From Collimonas humicola (GTDB lineage Bacteria > Pseudomonadota > Gammaproteobacteria > Burkholderiales > Burkholderiaceae_D): DNA of 64,000 nucleotides. This document shows, piece by piece, positions 1 through 7,794 of the stretch. Both the position numbers and the translations under genes were made by a program. Where the stretch lies: positions 310,001-374,000 of the forward strand of contig NZ_JAGQEE010000004.1 in the NCBI RefSeq assembly GCF_018304945.1. The letters are read 5' to 3'. Within the stretch, counting starts at the first letter, position 1, and each line of letters begins with the position of its first letter. The notes beneath the pieces were generated by a model that had not been told where the DNA came from, did not search any database, and worked only from the letters and a program-made list of their open reading frames with translations.

Positions 1-60
1 GAAGACATCATGCAGAAGGGCGCGATTTCGCGCACCACCTCCTGCGGCGCGGGGTTTTGA
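1..60 (+). CDS. Possible C-terminal end of an unidentified upstream gene (partial)
   Basis: Frame 1 on the plus strand is open from the window edge to a TGA at 58-60. Its third positions are G/C rich, as in the neighbouring genes, which hints that it is the tail of a gene that starts outside the window. Nineteen residues are too few to identify a family. The same DNA could instead be the beginning or upstream region of a minus-strand gene (ATG codons reading leftwards at 11 and 8). Confidence 0.25.
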   Translation, partial: EDIMQKGAISRTTSCGAGF

Positions 61-136
61 AGCAATCCGGCCAGTGCCGATATCCAATTTCGGCAAAATG
101 CCTATGTAGCGGCCCGCCATTCGGTACAATCTGCCT

Positions 137-1132
137 ATGTTGTCCGAATTCGACCTGATCTCCCGCTACTTTACTCGCACCGCGCGCAGCAATATCGAGC
201 ATATTGCCCTTGGCGTCGGCGACGACTGCGCCTTGCTGACGCCTACGGCCGGCATGCAGCTGGCCATTTCCACCGACATGCTGGTGGAAGGACGGCATTT
301 TTTCCCTGATGCAGATGCTTTCGCGCTGGGCCATAAATGCCTGGCGGTGAACCTCTCCGACCTGGCGGCGATGGGTGCGCGGCCGCTGGCGTTTACGCTG
401 GCGCTGGCGCTGCCCGCTGCGCGCGAGGAATGGCTTGCGCCGTTTTCCAGCGGCTTGCTGGCGCTGGCCGACGCGCATCATTGCGAATTGATCGGCGGCG
501 ACACCACCAAGGGACCGCTGAATATCTGCATCACCGTCTTCGGCGAAACCTTGCCGGGCCAGGCTTTGCGCCGCGATGCCGCGCAAGCGGGCGATGACAT
601 CTGGGTCTCCGGCACGCTGGGCGATGCGCGGCTGGCGCTGGCGATCTACCGCCAGGAACTGGCCGGCCAGCTGAATCCCGACCTGCAACTCGGCAGCGAG
701 AATTTCCTGCTGGCTGCGGCGCGCATGCACCAGCCCAGCCCGCGCGTTGCGCTGGGGCTGGCCTTGCGCGGGATCGCCCATGCCGCCATCGACATTTCCG
801 ATGGCCTGGCCGGCGATCTCGGCCATATCCTGAAGCGCTCCGGCGTCGGCGCCACCCTGGCGGTCGATAGCCTGCCGGCCGGTCCCATATTGAACCAGCA
901 AGCGCAAACTGTCCGCCGCCATTTCACCCTGGCCGGCGGCGACGATTATGAACTGTGCTTTACCGCCGCCGCCAGCCGGCGCGACGCCGTACTGGCCGCG
1001 GCCCAGGCCAGCGCCACCGCGGTGACGCGCATCGGCCGCATCGATGCCGCCCCGGGCCTGCGCCTGCAAGACGCCAGCCTGGCGCCACTCAACCTGCAAC
1101 TCAGCTCTTTCGATCACTTTCAGACCACATGA
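137..1132 (+). CDS. thiL: Thiamine-monophosphate kinase
   Basis: ThiL phosphorylates thiamine monophosphate with ATP to give thiamine diphosphate, the last step of cofactor synthesis, in the cytoplasm. The 331-residue product has the usual family length. It carries the motifs GVGDDCAL near residue 30, DMLVEGRHF near 50, NLSDLAAMGA near 75, GGDTTKG near 120 and ISDGLAGDLGHI near 220; the acidic clusters are the Mg-nucleotide binding sites of this PurM/ThiL-type fold. The ATG at 137 gives the canonical SEFDLI N-terminus. The stop codon overlaps the start of pgpA in an ATGA arrangement, so the two are probably translationally coupled, a common pairing in proteobacteria. Confidence 0.95.
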   Translation: MLSEFDLISRYFTRTARSNIEHIALGVGDDCALLTPTAGMQLAISTDMLVEGRHFFPDADAFALGHKCLAVNLSDLAAMGARPLAFTLALALPAAREEWLAPFSSGLLALADAHHCELIGGDTTKGPLNICITVFGETLPGQALRRDAAQAGDDIWVSGTLGDARLALAIYRQELAGQLNPDLQLGSENFLLAAARMHQPSPRVALGLALRGIAHAAIDISDGLAGDLGHILKRSGVGATLAVDSLPAGPILNQQAQTVRRHFTLAGGDDYELCFTAAASRRDAVLAAAQASATAVTRIGRIDAAPGLRLQDASLAPLNLQLSSFDHFQTT

Positions 1133-1653
1133 CAACAACGGACAGCAATCCTTCACAGCAACCGATCCGGCCTGGCCCTCGTTTCATGTTGTCGCATCCC
1201 GCCCACTTCATCGCCCAAGGTTTCGGCAGCGGACTGTCGCCCGTCATGCCGGGCACCTTCGGCACCTTGTTTGCCTGGCTCTCGTATGTGGTGATGACCA
1301 CGCGCTGGCCGGAAATTTTCACGCCGCTCAACTGGCTGGTGATTATCGCCGCCGGCTTCGTGGTCGGCGTCTGGACTTGCCAGACCACCGGCCGCCATCT
1401 GCATGCGCCGGATCACGCCAGCATGGTGTGGGACGAGATCATCGCGTTCTGGCTGGTGCTGGTGCTGGTGACGCCGGCCAGCCTGTCGGCGCAGTTCGGC
1501 GCCTTCGTCGTGTTCCGTTTTTTCGACATGGTCAAGCCGCCGCCGATCGCCTATTTCGACCGCCATTTCAAGGGCGGCTTCGGCGTCATGTGGGATGACA
1601 TCGTGGCGGCCTTCTATACCCTGCTGTTGCTGGCGGCATGGCGCTTGATTTAG
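1129..1653 (+). CDS. pgpA: Phosphatidylglycerophosphatase A
   Basis: PgpA removes the phosphate of phosphatidylglycerophosphate to yield phosphatidylglycerol at the inner membrane. The ATG at 1129 overlaps the thiL TGA; the frame stays open upstream, but only this start makes a normal 174-residue protein. The signature GFGSGLSPVMPGTFGTLFAW lies near residues 32-51, the acidic VWDEI motif near 102, and FRFFDMVKPPPI near 128 with a following MWDDI. Several hydrophobic stretches fit a small multi-span membrane enzyme. It is second in a two-gene unit with thiL; pncC follows after a 100-bp gap and may be separately expressed. Confidence 0.93.
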   Translation: MTTTDSNPSQQPIRPGPRFMLSHPAHFIAQGFGSGLSPVMPGTFGTLFAWLSYVVMTTRWPEIFTPLNWLVIIAAGFVVGVWTCQTTGRHLHAPDHASMVWDEIIAFWLVLVLVTPASLSAQFGAFVVFRFFDMVKPPPIAYFDRHFKGGFGVMWDDIVAAFYTLLLLAAWRLI

Positions 1654-1753
1654 CGCCGGATTTAACTGGGCGGCATGCCCCGGACGGATTGCATCTGCCT
1701 GCAACAAGTGGCAGTATGTAAGCACCGACCAGGCAGAATACAGGAGTTGCACC

Positions 1754-2257
1754 ATGAACACCGCACTCGAAGACAGCACCGAACAAATCATTGATCTGGC
1801 AGCACAAGTCGGCCGCGCTCTGCAAGCCAGGGGCTGGTTCCTGTCCACCGCGGAATCCTGTACCGGCGGCGGCGTGTCGCAGGCGATTACGGAAATCGCC
1901 GGTTCTTCGGAATGGTTTGATTGCGGCTTCGTGACCTACTCGAACGCCTCCAAGACGGAACTGCTGGATATCCCGGAAGCCGAGATCGCCCAGCACGGCA
2001 CGGTGAGTGAGGAAATCGCCGCCGCCATGGCTGAAGGCGCGCTGGCTAACAGCAATGCAGATGTCACTGTCTCCACCACCGGCATCGCCGGCCCCGGCGG
2101 CGCGGTTCCGGGCAAGCCGGTCGGCACGGTCTGCTTCGGCTGGTCAGTGGGTCATCACACCCACACCGAACGGCTGGTGTTCGCGGGCGATCGCCGCGCA
2201 GTGCGTGAACAGACTGTGCTCCATGCACTGCAGGGCTTGCTGCGCTTCTTGAAGTAA
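1754..2257 (+). CDS. pncC: Nicotinamide-nucleotide amidohydrolase (CinA C-terminal type)
   Basis: This 167-residue protein corresponds to the stand-alone C-terminal domain of CinA. The family deamidates nicotinamide mononucleotide to nicotinate mononucleotide, recycling the NMN released by NAD-dependent DNA ligase. Diagnostic motifs are AESCTGGG near residue 35, TGIAGPGG near 115 and KPVGTVCFGW near 124. The ATG at 1754 is preceded by CAGGAG at 1741-1746. The N-terminal molybdopterin-like domain found in longer CinA proteins is absent, which is the usual state in many betaproteobacteria. It lies convergent to pyrF, with only about 40 bp between the stop codons. Confidence 0.92.
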   Translation: MNTALEDSTEQIIDLAAQVGRALQARGWFLSTAESCTGGGVSQAITEIAGSSEWFDCGFVTYSNASKTELLDIPEAEIAQHGTVSEEIAAAMAEGALANSNADVTVSTTGIAGPGGAVPGKPVGTVCFGWSVGHHTHTERLVFAGDRRAVREQTVLHALQGLLRFLK

Positions 2258-2300
2258 TCCCGCAGAAATAATCCCGTGGAAGTAATCCCGTTTATGCGCT

Positions 2301-3128
2301 TCAGGCGCGATACAGGTTGATAGCGTCGCGGGTTTCCTGCGCCACGCGCTTGGCTGCCTGCGCGAAATCCTCGCCCGCTGCCAGGTCCGGCTTGGCGTAG
2401 AGGATGGCGCGCGATGAATTGATCATCATGCCCATGCCGTTCGCCGTCTTGCCGGCATGCACGGTCGCCTGGATGTCGCCGCCCTGGGCGCCGACGCCCG
2501 GCACCAGCAGCGGCATGTCGCCGATGATGCTGCGCACCTGCGCCAGCTCCTGCGGGAAGGTCGCCCCCACCACCAGGCCGCACTGGCCGTTGGTGTTCCA
2601 CTTCTCCGCCACCAGGCGGGCCACATGCTGGTACAGCGGCACGCCGTCCACCGTCAGGAACTGCAGGTCGGAACCGCCGGCGTTGGACGTGCGGCACAGC
2701 ACGATGGCGCCGCGGTCTTTCCATTCCAGGTAGGGCGCGACCGAATCGAAGCCCATGTACGGGCTGACAGTCACCGCATCGGCGCCGTAGCGCTCGAAGG
2801 CTTCGCGCGCATATTGCTCTGCGGTGGCGCCTATATCGCCGCGCTTGGCGTCCATTACGATCGGGATATTGGGATGGTTTTCACGCAGGTAGGCGCAGAT
2901 CGCTTCCAGCTGGTCTTCGGCGCGCATGGCCGAGAAATAGGCGATTTGCGGCTTGAAGGCGCAAGCGGTGGCGGCGGTAGCGTCTATAATTTCCTTGCAG
3001 AAAGTGTAGATCGCGTCCGGCTGTTGCTGCAAATGTGCGGGGAATTTGGCAATATCGGGGTCCAGGCCTACGCACAGCAAGGAATTGTTGGTGCGCCAGG
3101 CGGCGGATAGTTTTTCTATAAAAGTCAC
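2301..3128 (-). CDS. pyrF: Orotidine 5'-phosphate decarboxylase
   Basis: PyrF decarboxylates OMP to UMP, the last step of de novo pyrimidine synthesis. The 275-residue length and the MDAKRGDIG active-site motif near residue 91 (Lys/Asp catalytic network) place it in the longer 'type 2' bacterial subfamily. [10 protein letters not shown] near 120 and the phosphate-binding [10 protein letters not shown] near 210 are also present. The start is a GTG at 3128: a GAGG Shine-Dalgarno lies 7 nt upstream, and the resulting N-terminus [10 protein letters not shown] fits the family. It is transcribed alone, divergent from lemA and convergent to pncC. Confidence 0.94.
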   Translation of the reverse strand: MTFIEKLSAAWRTNNSLLCVGLDPDIAKFPAHLQQQPDAIYTFCKEIIDATAATACAFKPQIAYFSAMRAEDQLEAICAYLRENHPNIPIVMDAKRGDIGATAEQYAREAFERYGADAVTVSPYMGFDSVAPYLEWKDRGAIVLCRTSNAGGSDLQFLTVDGVPLYQHVARLVAEKWNTNGQCGLVVGATFPQELAQVRSIIGDMPLLVPGVGAQGGDIQATVHAGKTANGMGMMINSSRAILYAKPDLAAGEDFAQAAKRVAQETRDAINLYRA

Positions 3129-3239
3129 GATCAGGCCTCAATAATGCTAACCCCGCATTGTAAATCCAAAAACCCCGGAATTCACTGGCAAACAAGCCGA
3201 TATGCAAGCAAATTGCTGTCTTTCTCCGCTATTTAACAC

Positions 3240-3268
3240 TTGAGCGGTCGGCGATTGTTTGCTAACGT
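3240..3268 (+). promoter_or_regulatory. Possible sigma-70 promoter for the lemA operon
   Basis: TTGAGC at 3240-3245 and TAACGT at 3263-3268 are separated by 17 nt, about 35 bp ahead of the lemA start. The -10 match is only partial, so this is a candidate. Confidence 0.3.
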
Positions 3269-3301
3269 GCATTCCATTGTTTCTTTTATCAGGGATATCC
3301 A

Positions 3302-3901
3302 ATGAAAACTTTCTTCAAATGGCTGGCAATTGCCGTCTTCGCCTCCCTCCTCAGCGCTTGCGGCTATAACGATTTCCAAACCAAGGACGAAGCCGTGAAA
3401 GCCGCCTGGGGCGAAGTCGTCAACCAGTACCAGGGCCGCGCCGACCTGGTGCCGAAAATCGCCCAGATCGTGAAAGCCTATGCCACCCATGAAGAAGCCA
3501 CCTTTGAAGCCGTGACCAAGGCGCGTTCGGCGGCGACCAGCTTCCAGATCACGCCGGAAGTGCTGAACGATCCGGCCGCGTTCGAGAAATTCCAGCAGGT
3601 GCAGGGCCAGCTGTCGTCGGCCTTGTCGCGCCTGATGGCGGTGTCGGAAAATTACCCGCAGCTGAAGGCGGACGGCCTGTATCGCGATGCGCAGTCGCAA
3701 CTGGAAGGCATCGAGAACCGCATCAAGGTAGCGCGCAACCGCTACATCGTCGCCGTGCAGGACTACAACGTGCTGGCGCGCAGCTTCCCGACCAACCTGA
3801 CTGCCATGGCGATGAGTTACAAGGTCAAGCCATCTTTCACGGTGGATAACGAAAAAGCGATTTCGACTTCGCCCGATGTCGATTTCGGCGGCAAAAAATA
3901 A
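3302..3901 (+). CDS. lemA: LemA family lipoprotein
   Basis: The 199-residue product begins with a lipoprotein signal peptide ending in the lipobox LLSAC (Cys near residue 20). The mature part is helical and typical of LemA: AAWGEVVNQYQGRADLVPKI, then ENRIKVARNRYIVAVQDYN near residue 140, and the FPTNL turn. LemA proteins are membrane-anchored helical-bundle proteins of unclear biochemical function, usually encoded next to TPM-domain proteins, as here. The stop overlaps the next start (TAATG), giving a tightly coupled three-gene operon. AGGG lies 8 nt ahead of the ATG. Confidence 0.9.
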   Translation: MKTFFKWLAIAVFASLLSACGYNDFQTKDEAVKAAWGEVVNQYQGRADLVPKIAQIVKAYATHEEATFEAVTKARSAATSFQITPEVLNDPAAFEKFQQVQGQLSSALSRLMAVSENYPQLKADGLYRDAQSQLEGIENRIKVARNRYIVAVQDYNVLARSFPTNLTAMAMSYKVKPSFTVDNEKAISTSPDVDFGGKK

Positions 3902-4755
3902 TGTCGCGCAGCGTAATCCGCGCACCGGCGGCATGGCTGGCGCTGCTGGGCCTGCTGGCGATGCTGGCGCTGCCTGCCGCCGCGCAGACCATGGCGACGC
4001 AGGTGGCGGTGCCGCCGCTGCAGTCGCATGTCACCGACCTGGTCGGCATGCTGCAGCCGGACCAGCGCGCCACGCTCGACAATACCTTGAGCGAATATGA
4101 AACCCGCACCGGCAGCCAGATTGCCATCCTGCTGCTTAGCAAGACCGAGCCGGAAGGCATAGAAGACTATGCGGTGCGCGTCGCCGACGCCTGGAAGCTC
4201 GGCCGCAAGGGCATCGACGACGGCGTCATCCTGCTGGTGGCCAAGGACAATCCCAAGGCCTTGCGGCGCATGATGATACTTACCGGACGCGGCGTCCAGG
4301 GCACCTTGACCGACGCCCAGTCCAAGCGCGTGCTGCAGGAAATCATCGCACCGTATTTTTCCAAGGGCGATTTCTATGGCGGCCTGACGGCGGGCATCTC
4401 GGCCATCATGCCGCTGCTGGACCAGGAAAATTTTGCGCCGCCCAGCCGTAAGGCGGCACAGGCGCAAGAGCCCTCCTCCGACCTGCTGGGCGCCCTGGCG
4501 CCGCTGCTGTTCTTCGGCTTCATCATCCTGATCACCATCATTTCCCGCTCGCGCGGTGGCAGCGCCGGCTCCGGCCGCGCGCTCAACAGCAATGTCTGGG
4601 GCAATGCCGCCGGCGTCATCATCGGCAGCGTCCTGAGCCAGGGTGGGCGGGGCGGCGGCGGCTTTGGGGGTGGAGGCGGTTTCGGCGGCGGTGGCGGCGG
4701 CTTTTCCGGCGGCGGTGGCGGCTTTGACGGCGGCGGCGCCTCGGGGGATTGGTAA
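3901..4755 (+). CDS. TPM-domain membrane protein (YgcG type)
   Basis: This 284-residue protein has a cleavable signal peptide (hydrophobic LALLGLLAMLALPAAAQ, cut after AAA near residue 28). A TPM domain follows at about residues 40-165, with VTDLVGMLQPDQRATLDN, a GSQIAILLLSKT strand and a GIDDGVILLVA strand. A transmembrane helix near 200-213 (LLFFGFIILITII) precedes a long Gly-rich tail of GGGFGGGGG repeats ending in SGDW. The layout matches the YgcG family found beside lemA. The TPM domain of photosynthetic relatives acts in photosystem II repair; in heterotrophs the role is unknown, with envelope maintenance presumed. It is coupled by one-base overlaps to both neighbours. Confidence 0.87.
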   Translation: MSRSVIRAPAAWLALLGLLAMLALPAAAQTMATQVAVPPLQSHVTDLVGMLQPDQRATLDNTLSEYETRTGSQIAILLLSKTEPEGIEDYAVRVADAWKLGRKGIDDGVILLVAKDNPKALRRMMILTGRGVQGTLTDAQSKRVLQEIIAPYFSKGDFYGGLTAGISAIMPLLDQENFAPPSRKAAQAQEPSSDLLGALAPLLFFGFIILITIISRSRGGSAGSGRALNSNVWGNAAGVIIGSVLSQGGRGGGGFGGGGGFGGGGGGFSGGGGGFDGGGASGDW

Positions 4756-5255
4756 TGGGAACTCTGCAACGACTCTGGCGTCACCTGACGACCACGCAAG
4801 GCAGCGCGCGGCGCGCCTTTCCCGCGGCAACGCTGAAAGCCATCCAGCACAAGATCGCCGAAGGAGAAGTCACGCACCGGGCGGAAGTGAAAATGATCGT
4901 CGAAGGCTCTCTCAGCCTGCCGGCGGTGCTCAACGGCGTGAGCTCCCGCAACCGCGCCCATGAACTGTTCGCCCACTACCGCATCTGGGACACCGAAGAA
5001 AACGTCGGCGTCCTGCTGTATGTGAACTTGGCCGACCACAAGGTCGAGATCATCGTCGACCGCGCGGTAGGCCGCGCCATCAAGGGTGAGCAATGGCAAG
5101 CCGTGTGCAAGACCATGACCAAGGAGTTCGCCAGCGGCGCCTTCCATGACAGCACGTTGGCGGCGCTGGAACAAATGAACGGCTACCTGACCCAGCATTT
5201 CCCGGACCAGGGCCGGAAAAAGAACGAGCTGTCAGACAAACCGATAGTCCTATAA
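4755..5255 (+). CDS. Second TPM-domain protein of the lemA operon
   Basis: The chosen ATG at 4755 overlaps the preceding TAA; a TTG two codons upstream is possible but lacks support. The product (about 166 residues) has no signal peptide. Its body resembles a TPM domain: a basic helical N-terminus (LQRLWRHLTTTQGSARRAFP), a VLLYVNLADHKVEIIVDRAVG strand-turn-strand and a final helix around ALEQMNGYLTQHFP. Such cytosolic-looking TPM proteins are usual third members of lemA operons in Burkholderiales. The exact activity is unknown. Confidence 0.82.
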   Translation: MGTLQRLWRHLTTTQGSARRAFPAATLKAIQHKIAEGEVTHRAEVKMIVEGSLSLPAVLNGVSSRNRAHELFAHYRIWDTEENVGVLLYVNLADHKVEIIVDRAVGRAIKGEQWQAVCKTMTKEFASGAFHDSTLAALEQMNGYLTQHFPDQGRKKNELSDKPIVL

Positions 5256-5270
5256 TTACCTTCAATTAAG

Positions 5271-5310
5271 TCGACTCTGACCCCAATTAAATATTTGGGG
5301 TCGGAGTCGA
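5271..5310. repeat. REP-like inverted repeat (GGGGTCAGAGT family)
   Basis: TCGACTCTGACCCCAA at 5271-5286 is repeated in inverted form (TTGGGGTCGGAGTCGA, one mismatch) at 5295-5310, around an AT-rich loop. It lies between the convergent ends of the TPM gene and dacB and could also act as a bidirectional terminator. The core ACTCTGACCCC recurs at about 29.7 kb in this window. Confidence 0.7.
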
Positions 5311-5340
5311 TTTATCTCCGGCGCATTTCAACCGCGCATT

Positions 5341-6774
5341 TCAACCATTTTCATATACCCACTGCAGCAAGCCGTCTTGCGCTGCCTGCCCTCTGGGCGC
5401 GTTGGGGTGGTTGATCAGGCATACCACCGCATAGTATTTACCCGATGTCGCCAGGACGTAGCCGGCGATGGCGCGGACGTCGTTCAGGGTGCCGGTCTTG
5501 ACGTGGGCCTGGCCGGCCACGCTCTGGTCTTTCAGGCGCTTGCGCATGGTGCCGTCGTAACCTACCAGCGGCATCGAGGAGACGAATTCCGGCATGGTGG
5601 GCGACTGGAATGCCGAGGTCATCATGCGGCCCATGGTCTTGGCTGAGATCCGTTCGTTGCGCGACAGCCCGGAACCGTTTTCGATCACCAGGCCGCTGGC
5701 GTCTATGCCTTTGCCGGTGAGCCAGCTCTGGATGGCGCGGGCGCCGCGTTCCGGGGTGGCCGGGACTTTCAGGATATCGGAGGCGATAGTGAGCAGCACT
5801 TGCCGGGCCATGACGTTATTGCTGTACTTGTTGATGTCGCGTATCACTTCCGGCAAGGTGACCGAATTCCATTCCGTTATCAGGCGGGCGTCGGGCGGTG
5901 CGACGCCGTTCTTGACGCTGCCGCTGAAAGTGCCGCCGAGATCGCTCCACATCTGCCGGAACACCACGCCGAAGTATTGCGTGGAGTTCATCTTGTAGGG
6001 ATTCACATACCAGGTTTTTTCGCCGCAGGAGGCCGGCAGCGCACCGTTGAAGCTGGCGCCGTCAGCGTCGACCGCCGCTTGCAGCTTGCCTTGCCAGTCA
6101 TCGCAGCTGCCCTGCCCCAGGCGCGGCGGCTTGACCTGGTAGCCGCTCATGGGCGGATCGAGCACGACATTGACCTGGCGCTTGTCGGCGTCGGGCACGA
6201 ACTGGAAGGTCAGCGTCTTGTAGTTCAGCAGCAAGGCATCCGGACCGACGTTGTACGGCTTCATCGGATCGCCGTCGAACTCGGAAGGGTCGTAGGCATT
6301 CTCATCGAATGTGCTGCGGTCCAGCACGATATTGCCGCGAATATCGCGGATACCCTTGGCGCGGATCTGGCGCAGGAACAGCCAGAAGTTTTCCAGCACC
6401 AGCTTGGGGTCGCCATTGCCTTTGAAAATCAGATCGCCCTGCAATACATTGCCGGCCTGGCTGCCGTCAGCGTACGCCTGGGTCTTCCAGCGATAGGTCG
6501 GCCCCAGCAGCTCCAGCGCGGCGTCGGTAGTGACCAGTTTCATGGTCGAGGCCGGATTGAACGGCGTGGCGGCATTCGACGAAGCCAGCACCTTGCCGCT
6601 GCCGTCGACTTCCTGCACATACACGCCAACGCTCTGGGCCGGGATGCCGGCCAGCTGCAAGGCTTTGCTAAACGATGCGGGAACGGACGATTCTTGCGCC
6701 TGGACATTGGCCGGCAACAAAGAAGACAGTAAAGAAAACGGCAACAGGAGACGTAGCGCAAAGATTTTTTTCAA
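5341..6774 (-). CDS. dacB: D-alanyl-D-alanine carboxypeptidase/endopeptidase (PBP4)
   Basis: A periplasmic class C low-molecular-weight penicillin-binding protein of 477 residues that trims and cuts peptidoglycan cross-links. It has a Sec signal peptide (LLLPFSLLSSLLPANVQAQ). The three active-site motifs are visible: STMK at residues 76-79 (nucleophile Ser76), YSNN near 306 and VKTGT near 425. The long insert between the first and second motifs is typical of PBP4. The only start compatible with the signal peptide is a TTG at 6774, without a strong Shine-Dalgarno, which suggests weak translation. It is monocistronic, convergent with the TPM gene. Confidence 0.9.
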   Translation of the reverse strand: MKKIFALRLLLPFSLLSSLLPANVQAQESSVPASFSKALQLAGIPAQSVGVYVQEVDGSGKVLASSNAATPFNPASTMKLVTTDAALELLGPTYRWKTQAYADGSQAGNVLQGDLIFKGNGDPKLVLENFWLFLRQIRAKGIRDIRGNIVLDRSTFDENAYDPSEFDGDPMKPYNVGPDALLLNYKTLTFQFVPDADKRQVNVVLDPPMSGYQVKPPRLGQGSCDDWQGKLQAAVDADGASFNGALPASCGEKTWYVNPYKMNSTQYFGVVFRQMWSDLGGTFSGSVKNGVAPPDARLITEWNSVTLPEVIRDINKYSNNVMARQVLLTIASDILKVPATPERGARAIQSWLTGKGIDASGLVIENGSGLSRNERISAKTMGRMMTSAFQSPTMPEFVSSMPLVGYDGTMRKRLKDQSVAGQAHVKTGTLNDVRAIAGYVLATSGKYYAVVCLINHPNAPRGQAAQDGLLQWVYENG

Positions 6775-6922
6775 GTGAGCACCGGCGAAAAAAGAAAGAT
6801 TGCGAAGGATTATCCCACGCGTTCACGCGATGCAAAGCTTGGCGTTGTGACAAATTTGAAAATAACAGGCATACCGCGAGACGCCAAGGTCTCGCCAGCT
6901 GCGGCAGCAACACCCCTGGCTT

Positions 6923-7105
6923 TTACAACAGCGCAGGTATGGCTTCCAGGATAATCAGCGCCAGCAAGGCGCCGCACACGGCGCCGATGGCGCGCAGGCT
7001 GCCACGTGCAAGTTTCGACGCAACCGGCACTTCTCCGCACAAGATGAGCCCGGCAAATGCCATCGGCACGAAGAACAGCAGGTTATCCATAATCAGTCTG
7101 ATCAT
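6923..7105 (-). CDS. Small hydrophobic protein, unknown
   Basis: Sixty residues forming two probable membrane helices: NLLFFVPMAFAGLILCG and AIGAVCGALLALIILEAI. AAGGGG precedes the ATG at 7105 with about 7 nt spacing; a second in-frame ATG five codons later is an alternative start. It is divergent from the short ORF and mgtA to the right, so a shared control region is possible. I do not recognise a family. A two-helix membrane peptide with a good ribosome site is plausible but unproven. Confidence 0.5.
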   Translation of the reverse strand: MIRLIMDNLLFFVPMAFAGLILCGEVPVASKLARGSLRAIGAVCGALLALIILEAIPALL

Positions 7106-7176
7106 GATCGTCCCCTTGGTTTAGTTGTAATTTCAGTATAGGTTTTGCATGCCTGAAAGCAAGGAGGAATAAAAAA

Positions 7177-7293
7177 ATGACAACGATCAACATATTCAAA
7201 AAGGACAACGAAAATAAGTACAACAAACCCTCTGCTGTCCTGCACAATTTTCTTGACCACCATCAACTGCGCGGCTACTATCCACCAGTCTAA
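7177..7293 (+). CDS. Short ORF (38 aa) upstream of mgtA, possible leader peptide
   Basis: An ATG at 7177 is preceded by AAGGAGG at 7161-7167, a near-perfect Shine-Dalgarno with 9-nt spacing. The peptide is polar at its start (MTTINIFKKDNENKYNK) and ends in RGYYPPV, with a Pro-Pro just before the stop. It reads in the same direction as mgtA, about 500 bp ahead of it. Proline codons in short leader ORFs control mgtA in enterobacteria (MgtL). The analogy is suggestive only, and no homology is claimed. It could also be an independent small protein. Confidence 0.45.
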   Translation: MTTINIFKKDNENKYNKPSAVLHNFLDHHQLRGYYPPV

Positions 7294-7794
7294 ATTTTAT
7301 GGAGCCCCTTTAATGGGCACTTGTTCGAGTGACAGTTGTTGCCAGACCCGTTCTGGCATCGCCTCGGCAAGATAACGCAGGATTCCCCTGCCGTCATCTC
7401 GCCAGCGGCGGATGATGGTATCCCCAGTGCACGGAGAATCTTTCCGGCACGCAGTATTCCACCACCTGATCTTGTTATGCAAAGTTACGCAGCCGGGTTA
7501 CAGCGGCTGCATGCTCGGCTAATCCCGTGTTCCGCGTCCGCGTGCCGGGTCATCGAATGCAGCGTCCGTTTCCGGGCTCTTGATATTGTCATCAAGATGT
7601 CACCGATCGAATTTACAGTCTGTGCCGCGCTGAGCGTTTTTCGCCTTTTGCCAGGAACATGTCATCCATATGGATAGCAAGTCGTTAATACAAGGTTAAT
7701 GCGACACAGTTAAAGGCGACAAAGCTAAAAGCACCCAGCCAGCCTCCTCTGATCGACGACAGCCGACCGCACTGCATGAAAAAAGAAGAATTCC
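7294..7794 (+). other. Untranslated/leader region of mgtA
   Basis: No convincing gene. It holds a mini-ORF MEPL (ATG 7299) whose TAA overlaps the ATG of a 20-codon Cys-rich ORF (7313-7375, GGAG 8 nt upstream), and a hairpin TGCCAGA-N5-TCTGGCA at 7340-7358. Open frames of 61 and 113 codons on the two strands overlap each other and lack good ribosome sites. The long distance to mgtA suggests a regulated leader transcript, but no known riboswitch was recognised. Confidence 0.35.

Noticed and set aside
8-1156. 382-codon minus-strand frame opposite thiL
   Set aside because: Gln/Arg/Gly-rich composition typical of antisense frames in GC-rich genes; thiL motifs on the plus strand are unambiguous.
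7297-7482. 61-codon minus-strand frame (RRWRDDGRGILRYLAEAMPE) before mgtA
   Set aside because: Could be a gene fragment, but I recognise no family, see no good ribosome site, and a plus-strand frame overlaps it. Evidence too thin to call.
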